Assembly (NCBI GenBank): GCA_025594325.1
Contig: JANHCV010000013.1
Coordinates: 1,302,001-1,366,000, forward strand
DNA from: Blastocladiella emersonii ATCC 22665
Lineage: Eukaryota; Blastocladiomycota; Blastocladiomycetes; Blastocladiales; Blastocladiaceae
Direction: 5' to 3'
Length of the DNA: 64,000 nucleotides
Part shown: piece by piece, positions 50,341 to 58,872 of the stretch
How the letters are laid out: every line of letters starts with the position of its first letter
How positions within the stretch are numbered: position 1 is the first letter of the stretch
Notes under the pieces: generated by a model
Database searches by the model: none
What the model was told of the DNA's origin: nothing
What the model saw: the letters and a program-made list of their open reading frames with translations, nothing else
Made by a program: the position numbers and the translations under genes

Positions 50341-53300
50341 GGCTGAAATGTAAACCTCATCGAGCGGCGGCACGATGCTCGCTCGCCTTCTCGCTCGTCG
50401 TCCTCGCGCTCCTCGTGATCGGCGCACCGCGATCCGCGACTGCTGCCAACTTCACAATTGGCATCGGGATTCCGACGGGGCTGACGGGATATGTCGGCGC
50501 ACTGGCAAGATGGATGCAGATGATCATGGAAATGAATCTCGCACAGCTCAACGCCGAGATCGCGCAGCCGAAAGGTACGCGGCGCTGGTACCGACTGAAC
50601 CGGTATGCGCTGAACCTGCCTGCCGTGTCTAGGCCACAACTTTAGCCTAACCTTTCGCGACACCAACTCGCTCCGTGTGACGGGCGTGAGCCGCATGCTC
50701 GAGCTGGTCGACGCGGGCGCCGTGGCCGTCGTCGGCGACCTGTACTCGGACATGACCATGTCGCAGGCCTACGCCATCGCGCGCAACCGCGTCTTCCAGT
50801 GTACCGGGTCGGCCACCTCGGACACGCTGTCCAACAAGGCCGAGTTCCCGTACGTGTACCGCACGGTGCCTACCGACAGCTACCAGGCCGTGGTCATGCT
50901 GCGCACACTCCAGCATCTCGGCTGGACCGGGGTCAACGTGATCAGCGCGACCTCGTCGTACGGGACCTCGCGTACGTGCTCGCCGTGCCGCCGCGCCGAC
51001 CGACGCTGACTGAACATCCGAGTAGTTCTCTCAACCTTCAACCAGTACGCCGCCCAGTACCAGATCACGTCGTACCTCCAAACGCGCCTCGACGCCTCCC
51101 CAAAAGACGCCGATGTGCAGGCTGTGGTCCAGCAGCTCGCCGATAGCCCGTCACGCGTGATCGTGACCATGGCCGATGTCGATCTGCTATACCGCATCGC
51201 GACCGAGGCCGCGCGCCAGGGCCTCAACCCGCAGGACTGGGTGTGGCTCGCATCCGAGACCGTGCTGCTGCTTCCGCAGTTCCTCGGCTCGCTGACCAAC
51301 GACACGGCGCCCGCCAACTCGTTCCTGCAGGGGATCCTCGGCACTTCGCCGCTCGAGCAGGACGCGTCGGCCGCACGATACCAGACGCTGGTGCAGCAGT
51401 GGAAGGCGACGTACAACAACTCGATCATCACCGACCAGTGCGTCTATTGTTTTTTCTTCCACGCGTGCCTCGAGGCCAGCGTCCGTGGCGTCGTCGCCCT
51501 CGCCGACAAGTTCGGCACACCCGCGGTCCTCGCGCGGACACACAACGCGACGCTCGCCGACTTTCTCGTGCCCTTCGACAGCGCCACGGGGCCCGTGCGG
51601 TACTCGGCCAGCGGCGACCGCCTCGGCCTGTACCAGATCATCAACCTGCAGGGCGCCGCGACGCAGCCCGTGCTCTCGGTCGCGGCGGACCTCAGCATGA
51701 CGCCGACCGGGATCCCGATCGTGTACACGGGCGGCAAGACGGCCGTCAAGTCGTGGCGCACCGAGATCTCGGTCTCGGTCCCGTCCTACTCGTCGCCCGG
51801 CGTCATCGTGCTGCTGACCGTGAGCGCGCTGTCGGCGGTCCTTGTGATCGGCACCTTCGTGTACCTGTTTACGTTCCGCAAGTCGAAACGCGTACGTCAC
51901 ATTGGCGTACCGTTCCTCATGGCCTTTTCGGTCGGGCTCGTCGCCAACCTGCTGTCGCCGTTCGTGTGGGCGGACATTCCGACCGAGGCAGGATGCACCG
52001 TGTCGAGCTGGCTCGCGATCTTTGGCTCGTGCATGACGCTCTCGGCGCTCGGGATGAAGGCGTTCCGCATCGTACGCATCTACGACAAGTACGTGCCGTC
52101 CGCTGTTCGTGCCGAGCGCTTCACTCACAATCGCCCGCGCCCGTAGCCGCATTCTCGCCAACTCCAAGTCGCTCGGGACACGACACCTGCTCGCGCGCAT
52201 GGTGATTCTACCCCTCGCCCAGATCGCCATGTTCATCGTATCGGCCACGGTCGCGCCGTCGCACCCGACGTCGAGCGTGTCCAAGGCCGTCATGACGTAC
52301 GCGTGCACGTCGACGAAACCCACGGTCGCCGACGCGCTGGCTGCCGTGGCCGGGTGCGCGGACCTGGTCCTTCTCCTCGCCAACGTGTACCTGGCGACCA
52401 AGATCCGGCGCACGCACACGACCTACCTCGAAACCTCGTTCATCGCCATGAGCATCCACCACCTCACGCTCACGGTGGCCATCGCCGTGTCGCTGCTCCT
52501 GCTGCTCCCCGTCAACGCCGTGTCCGGGTTCTACATCAAGTCGGTCGCCGTCGTGTACCCGAACCTGGTCGCGTTCTACGCCATGAGTACGTTCGCCGGG
52601 CGCCTGAGTGTGCGAACGCTGATCGTGACTGCGCTGCGTAGCGCTCCGCCACGTCCACCTGGTGCGCCGCGAGGCCATCGAGGACTCGGATGGGACCATC
52701 GTGTCGCATCACCGCGACGCGGGCTCGTCGTCCAACTCGGAATGGACCGCGTCCGGCCAGGCGAGTGGTTCGCGATCCACGGCGGCCAAGGTACGCTAGC
52801 GACTCTCTCGTGGCTGTTTGAGCTTCCACTCACTCTCTATATGCGCGTGTAGTCGATCACGGGCAAGTTCGCCATGAAGCGGTCCAACCGATTCTTCGCC
52901 AACTGGGAGATGCGGTCGCTGACCGTCGTCCCGTTCGAGGGTACCTCACACTCTCGCCCAAACCGCGCCTCGACATTCCGCTGACCCGCTCGCTTGGTAG
53001 GCGTGATCCTGGTCGGCAACCCGAACCCCGACAAGCCAAGCCTCGCGCTAGCCATCGCCACGTCGACCGTGACGACGGACGTGCCCGAGTACCCGATGTG
53101 CATCGTGCTCTCGCACCGCGGCACCGACCCGCTGCTCGTCCAGTTCGTCTCGGAGCTCGAGCAGAAGTCGTGGCTCACAGTGCTCGGCAAGGCAGGCGTC
53201 GTCGCGCGGCAGTCGCAGTCCGGGTCCCGGTCGTCGGGCAGCGGCGGCAAGCGAAGCGGACCTGTGCCGCAGGCTCCGGGATCGAGTAAGAGCGGCGGCG

Positions 53301-53401
53301 GTGCGGCGGCGGGCGCCAGGCTGCCGGCCGTTGCTTCAACGCACTCGCTGTCGGAGTTGGATGAGGAAGAGAGCGGCCCGGTTTCACTCCCGCGGACATA
53401 G
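50337..53401 (+). CDS. Class C (GABA-B-like) G-protein-coupled receptor
   Basis: Seven exons: 50337-50574, 50633-50971, 51026-52088, 52147-52586, 52642-52790, 52853-52940, 53001-53401; 2,718 nt, 905 aa. A signal peptide (residues ~15-38) precedes a periplasmic-binding-protein-like extracellular domain (about 40-440; GIPTGLTGYVGALARW, VVGDLYSDMTMSQAYAIA, LGWTGVNVISATSSYG). Seven hydrophobic segments lie at about 450-695, the third ending in KAFRIVRIYD as in GABA-B receptors. A cytosolic tail of about 210 residues follows, Ser/Gly-rich at its end. Expected role: sensing a small extracellular ligand, perhaps an amino acid or GABA, and signalling through G proteins; the ligand is unknown. Intron 2 has tandem acceptors (GAG-TAG at 51020-51025); using GAG adds one codon. 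Confidence 0.9.
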
Positions 53402-53424
53402 ATTGCGCGCGTTCGTTATATTCA

Positions 53425-54080
53425 TTGAATCGAAGCGCACGCCACCGCGTCTGCGGTAGCGCCAGCGCGACAGACTCCTCGTCGTTCGCGTGGACCACGA
53501 GCGGCAGCGGCCCACGGATGAGCACCGACTGCAGGACGGCGATGACGAGCTCGGCCAATGCGGCGGAGTCAGGAGGCACGGCGATTGCGGAGACGGGCGA
53601 GGATATGAGTACTTTTGGCCGCCGCGGCTGCGTCGTGGTCCCATCGAGAAGCACGATGAAGTACGCCAACGACGGGAAGCAGTCGATGTTAAGGTCGCAG
53701 AGGTGCGCGGTGCGCGGGTTGCCGTGGTCGAGGTTCGTGGTGTGGTGGTCGTGGTAGCGTTGGCGGGCTGGATCGAAGCGAACGACGACTTGCCCTTGAC
53801 GGTCAGCTTGCAGTTGTCGGGCTCGGCGGACACAGCGCACAACTCTTGCCGCCGGCCTCACAGCCGCGGTGCCCAGCGCCGCTTCTTGGCCCGCGTGTGC
53901 GCGAGGCGGGACTTCGACTGCAAGCAGCCCGGCGCGTTGCGCGAGCCGGCGCAGACGGATCGGTCGCCCGTGCGCCGCTCCGCGCGGTTCCGGTCGTGTA
54001 GCTCGAGGAGGAGCTGCGCGATCTCGAGAGCCACGCAGTTCGCTGCAGCATCGTCGGTCGCATCCGAGACCTGGATCTAG
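53425..54080 (-). pseudogene. Probable decayed gene, minus strand
   Basis: On the minus strand a coding-like block (ANCVALEIAQLLLELHDRNR, then SRNAPGCLQSKSRLAHTRAK) ends at an in-frame TGA near 53860. The same frame goes on with LCAVSAEPDNCKLTVKGKSS, and after a frame change near 53750 comes the best block (CDLNIDCFPSLAYFIVLLDG, then SAALAELVIAVLQSVLIRGP). No start codon or complete frame is found. One stop and at least one shift suggest a pseudogene; unusual introns are a less likely alternative. Family not recognised. Confidence 0.4.
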
Positions 54081-54529
54081 GGCGCGCCGGGCTCGGCCGG
54101 TAAACGGCCAAAACCCGACGATCAGGTTCGCCGCGCGGTTTGTGGGTTCTGCTGAGAAGATACATAGCGACGACTTGCAACCACTCGGTCGGTCACGTTG
54201 AGCGGAACGCCCGCCTCAGCTCCGCGCTCCGCTCGATTCAACGCGCGGCGCACGCGCGGCGTAGCGAGGCTCGAGCTAAGGCCCACTCAAGGCTGTGCCG
54301 CGTTGCGCCACGGTGCACCCGGCGCAGCGTCCGCCGCAGCGGGTGCGGCTGCGGAGACAGCGATGAGAGACGCGACTTGAAACGGCGTGAGCGCCACGTG
54401 CCGAATGTCCCGCGCGCTCGGCTTTCGGTGTCTCCCGCCGCGACCCGGTGCCACACGCGCCGCCCTCAAATCGCGTGTCTGCCCGCCCGCACCCGCGCCT
54501 GCTCTCCAACGATAATCCAGCACACTGCA
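54081..54529. other. Upstream region of the TPR gene
   Basis: About 450 bp; no convincing gene. Must contain the promoter of the gene starting at 54530. No TATA box seen. Confidence 0.4.
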
Positions 54530-56880
54530 ATGTCATCAACACTCTCCACCGGCACCGGCACGGGCAGCGGCACCAGCACGCCGCGCGAGCGGAGCGGTAG
54601 CGCCGCGGGGCTCCCCGCGGGGACCGCCGACCCCGAAGCCGCCGTCGACGTCGAGGACGAGGACGCGGGGCCCAAGCTGACGGACGCCGAGGCCGCGCGG
54701 GTCCGCGACCTCGCCGACGTGCCCATCTCGGACCTCGAGGCTCACGACGCCGAGGTCGTTCGCGCGGTATGCGGGGGTTTGCTCGAGCCCGCTCCCCGAC
54801 GCGAGCTGACGTGCGCCGTCCCGCGAGTAGATTGCGCTCTTCTTCGACAACGACTTCAAGGGCGCGCTCGCCGTCATGCAGTCGCAGAGCGACCGCGACG
54901 CGCTGTACGCGCTGGGCGAGGGCACCTTCTCGATGCTCAAGGGTCCGTCCGTCTCCCCTTCCACGCCGCACTCCGTCTCTGACACCCCGATCCGCGCGTC
55001 TAGCCATGACGACCTTCGACCCGGACCACATCGCGACCGCCACCACGCTGCTGCAGCGCGCCGAGGCGCTGGCGAGCACGCAGTACAAGCTGGCCACCCC
55101 GAAAACCAACTCGTTCCGGCTGACCAAGTGGATCCGCGGCGGCGCGTCGTACCTGGCGCAGACCACGGGGCTCGCGGCCGCGCCCAAGCTGACGCCTGGC
55201 CAGCTGCGGTCGACGATCGTGCGCGCCGAGGCCTCGCTCATCTCGTCGTTCCTGTACCTGTTCCAGGAGTCGCTCATGGCCTTCGTCAAGGCCGGACTCG
55301 GTCTCCGCAAGTCGCAGACCAACTATGCACAGGCGTGGCAGACGTACCAGGCGCTCGCGGACGCGGGCGGCGACGCGCAGGTTGCGACGGCGATGGATCA
55401 GCATACCCGCGAGGGGATCCAGTTCGGGTACGCCTGGCACCGTGTGCCGTCTTGGGTCCAGTGCTGACGCGCGCGTGCGTGTGTGTAGCATCGGCGCACT
55501 CAACGTGGTCCTCGCGATCCTGCCGAGCAAGGTCGCTCGCGTGATCTCGATCCTCGTACGCTCGCTCCTTGTCGACCCACTCCGTCACTCCCACTCACCC
55601 TCGTTGCACGACTCCCGCAGGGCTACAAGGGCGACCGTGACCTCGGGTTCGGGCTCATCGAAAAAGCGGCCGCAAGCGACGGCGTGCGCGCGCCCATCGC
55701 CACGCTCTTGTACGCTTCCCCACCTCCCCCCAGCCATCACGCCCCCTCACCCTTCCCTCCCCTCCCCCGCCGTGTAGCATGGGCGGGTACCACGCGGTCC
55801 TGTCCTCGTTCGCGCCGTCGGTCCTGGGCCCCGCGATGCTGCCCGTGGCGGCGCGGCACCTGACGGGCGCGCTGCGCCACTTCCCGCGCTCGCCGTTCCA
55901 CCTGCTCCTGCTCGCGCGCGTAGCGCGGACGGCGCGGGACCTTCCGCGGTCCGACGCGCTACTGCACGCGGCGCAGTCAGCGGCGTCGGGCGCGTGGCCC
56001 GAGCTCGCGCTGCTGGCCATGTACGAGGAGGCGGTCAACGCCATGGCGCAGCTCGACTGGTCGCGCGCCGCGGACCGGTGCGCGCACCTGCGCGCCAACA
56101 CGTACTGGTCGGTCGCCTTCTTCACGTACGCCGAGGCGGCGTGCCGCGCCATGGCGGGCGACGAGGGGCGCGCGAGGGAGCTCATGAAGCTCGCGCCTAC
56201 GTACGTCACGCGCAAGTACGGCGGCAAGGTGATCTCGGTCGAGCAGTGGATTCTCAAGAAGGCCGCCGTGTTTGAGGGACGCGAGAGTATCAGCGAGTAC
56301 CTCCCGGGGTTCGGTGCGTTGCGCCTTCCGTGCTCGCGTCGCTCACGACTCACACTGACGCTTGCGCGCCGGAGTAGAGATCCTGCTGATTTGGAACATG
56401 TTCGCAACAATGCCGCACTCCGCGCTCGTGGCGTGCCGTGACCGCGTGCTCGCGGCGCTCGACCTTCGGCGCGAGGACGAGGTGGACGCGCTGGCCGTAC
56501 TCCACCTGGTCCTCGCGACGGTGGAGCGCGAGCTGGGCAACTGGGAAGCGGCGGGCCGGTCGCTCGAGTACGCGGTGGACGCGGGCGTCGAGGTGGAGAC
56601 GTGGGTGCCGCCGTTTGCGACGTACGCGCGCGCCGTGACGGGGCTCGCCGAGGCGGTGAGCGCGGCGGGCGACGGCGACGACCTGCGCGAGGCGGTGCAG
56701 AAGGCGGACGCGGACGTCAAGCGCGCGGGCAAGGCCAACGACTACTGCTTCGAGTTCCGGCTCGCGTTCCGGATCCACCTCGTCGGCCTGACCTTTGACG
56801 AGTGGCTCGCGCGCGACGGCGGAGTGCCCAGGTCGGTGCTGACGATGCCGACCGCGGCCGAGCTGTTTGGCGACTCGTAG
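54530..56880 (+). CDS. TTC39/IML2-like TPR protein
   Basis: Seven exons: 54530-54766, 54831-54942, 55004-55427, 55489-55555, 55621-55709, 55778-56313, 56378-56880; 1,968 nt, 655 aa. The first 70 residues are Ser/Gly/Thr-rich and acidic. The rest is helical and follows the TTC39/IML2 pattern: LFFDNDFKGALAVM, SLISSFLYLFQESLMAFVKA, GFGLIEKAA, LLLARVARTARDLPRSDALL, LMKLAPTYVTRKYGGKVISV. IML2 proteins in fungi are needed for clearance of inclusion bodies and interact with lipid droplets; TTC39 proteins are linked to lipid metabolism. The role here is inferred from the family. Introns 1 and 6 end in GAG-TAG; only intron 6 would stay in frame if the upstream AG were used (one extra Val). Confidence 0.85.
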
Positions 56881-56976
56881 GCTGCAATAGAGAACACACC
56901 GTTGTTTGGAATTGAGAGAGAATGGGTACAAAACTGGTTAGGGGACGCGACCACGCGCGCGCGAGCAGTTGATCGA

Positions 56977-58560
56977 TCAGGCCTTGAGGTCGACGCCGTG
57001 CTCGGGCGACGGCTCGAAGCCAAAGACCGAGTCCATGTCCTCGAGCGAGCGGCCCATGGTCTCGGGAACAAAGTAGTGGGCGAAGGCAGCCATGGCGAGC
57101 CCCGTCACGCCAAAGATGGCGTACTGCTGCGGGCCGAGCGCGTCCGAGACGTACGGCCACGTCGCGGCAATGACGTAGTTCCAGGTCCAGTTTGACAGGG
57201 TGGCGAGGCCCGTGCCCTTGCCGCGGATGCGGGCAGGGAACACTTCGGACTGGTACACCCATACAGAGCCCGCCCAGGTGCAAGAGAACGCGAGGACAAA
57301 GAGGTAGAGGAAGAGCAGCGAGAGCGTTGAGTAGGTGCGGGCGGCGGGCGGAAGCTCGGCGTCGACGGGGATGCTGCCGGTGGGGAAGCCGGACGCGGAC
57401 TGGAACAGGTTGACGAAGAGGACGAGGGCCCAGTTGCAGACGGCCATGACGATGCCGCCCCAGGTGAGCAGCTTGACGCGGCCGACGCGCTCGATGAGGT
57501 ACATGCCGGGCAGCGTGCCGAAGACGTTGACGAGGGCCTGGACGACGACGTTGATGGTCGTGGCGGTGGTCTTGTCATTACCGAGGGCGATATAAAACGA
57601 TGCGGAGTAGTACATGACGACGTTGATCCCCGTCCACTGCTGGAAGAACTGGAGGAAGGAGACGATGACGAGCCGGTTCTTGATACCGGGGCGCAGCAGC
57701 TCGCGCCACGAGGCCGACCCGATCTGGCGCTCCGTCTCCAGGGCCTGCTTGTAATCGTGGAACTCTTCCTGGACGGCGGGCGAGCGGGCCTCAGCCTGGC
57801 GCAGCTTGGCGAGGTTGTGGAGGGCCTCGTCCTCGCGGTCGACGGCCATGAGCCAGCGTGGCGACTCGGGGAGGAGGAAGAGCATGAACATGAGGAGGAA
57901 GCCGGGGACGGCCTGGACGCCCAGGGCGATGCGCCACTGGCGGTCGTTGTCGAGCGGCTCGTTCTTGTAGGACTCGATGAGCAGGGCGTTGACCGAGGGG
58001 GCAAAGGCGATGCCGATGGTGATCATGAGCTGCTGGACGGTGGTGAGGCGGCCGCGGATGCGGGTCGGGGCGAGCTCGGCAATGTAGAGGGGCACGGCCA
58101 TGGACAGGATGCCGACGCCGATGCCGGAGAGGAAGCGCCCGGCCATGAACCAGGCGATGCGGGCGTGGACGTGGTCTAGCGGGCCGGCGGGGATGACGGC
58201 CTGCAGGACGGAGCCGATGGTGAAGAAGAGGGCGCCGAGCCACATGGTGCGCTTGCGGCCGGCGCGGTCGGCGACAAAGGAGACGAGGATGGCGCCGGGG
58301 ATGCAGCCGAGCAGGAAGAAGGAGACGAGGCGCGAGATGCGCGCGGTGGCCTCGCCCGTGGTGACGAGGGCGCCGTCGGCGGCGAGGGTGGAGAGGCCGA
58401 AGAAGAGCTTGAAGGGGTCCATCTCGAGGACCGAGTTGATGATGCCAATCTCGTAGCCGAACAGGAAGCCGCCGAGCGAGGCGGTGGCGGAGACGGCCCA
58501 CGTGTACCACGAGGCGGACTGGGCCACGGCCGTCGCGGGCAGGGTGGGCGGCGAGTGCAT
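56977..58560 (-). CDS. MFS hexose transporter, intronless paralogue
   Basis: Single exon, 527 aa from ATG 58560 (MHSPPTLPATAVAQSASWYT). The open frame continues upstream but only with Arg/Gly-rich shadow sequence. The same sugar-porter motifs occur as in the gene at 9822: GGFLFGYEIGIINSVLEMDP, AGRKRTMWLG, GRLTTVQQLMITIGIAFA, PESPRWLM, FFQQWTGINVVMYY, PETMGRSLEDMDSVFGF. Similarity to the other copies is high but clearly not identical, and both introns of those copies are absent here. Convergent with the TPR gene (stops 96 bp apart) and divergent from the PFK-2/FBPase-2 gene. Expected role: uptake of glucose or a related hexose. Confidence 0.93.
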   Translation of the reverse strand: MHSPPTLPATAVAQSASWYTWAVSATASLGGFLFGYEIGIINSVLEMDPFKLFFGLSTLAADGALVTTGEATARISRLVSFFLLGCIPGAILVSFVADRAGRKRTMWLGALFFTIGSVLQAVIPAGPLDHVHARIAWFMAGRFLSGIGVGILSMAVPLYIAELAPTRIRGRLTTVQQLMITIGIAFAPSVNALLIESYKNEPLDNDRQWRIALGVQAVPGFLLMFMLFLLPESPRWLMAVDREDEALHNLAKLRQAEARSPAVQEEFHDYKQALETERQIGSASWRELLRPGIKNRLVIVSFLQFFQQWTGINVVMYYSASFYIALGNDKTTATTINVVVQALVNVFGTLPGMYLIERVGRVKLLTWGGIVMAVCNWALVLFVNLFQSASGFPTGSIPVDAELPPAARTYSTLSLLFLYLFVLAFSCTWAGSVWVYQSEVFPARIRGKGTGLATLSNWTWNYVIAATWPYVSDALGPQQYAIFGVTGLAMAAFAHYFVPETMGRSLEDMDSVFGFEPSPEHGVDLKA

Positions 58561-58872
58561 GGGGTTAAGTTGGTGCGTAGCAGTTGGGTTGAGGGTGGTG
58601 GTGAGAGAGGGCGAGGGAGGGAGGGCGGGAAGAGGCGAAAAAAGCGGCGCAGCGAGTGGCGCAAGCGACCGGCCGCGACCGGCACGGGTCACGCGGCGCG
58701 AACGTGCGCCAGCGCAGGCCGCGCAGGACGCGTCGCTCGAGGGAAGGAGAGGTGGCCGCGGACACACGTGGGCGAGTCGCGCGGTTCCCGAAAGGGCGCG
58801 CCCCTGTCCCCCTCCTATCATCCCGCCGCGGTCGGTCCCCGCTCTCCCCCTCCCCGCCCACTCATCACAGCT
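58561..58872. promoter_or_regulatory. Shared promoter region, hexose transporter / PFK-2
   Basis: 312 bp between divergent start codons. GC-rich with a CCCCTGTCCCCCTCC-like pyrimidine tract on the PFK-2 side and a GAGGGAGGGAGGGCGGG purine tract on the transporter side. No TATA box. The short distance makes shared regulatory sites likely (inference). Confidence 0.55.

Noticed and set aside
52587-52641. 34-bp intron (52608-52641) in the GPCR gene
   Set aside because: A standard gtacgt donor at 52587 in the same phase gives a normal 55-bp intron and a plausible TM7-tail junction.
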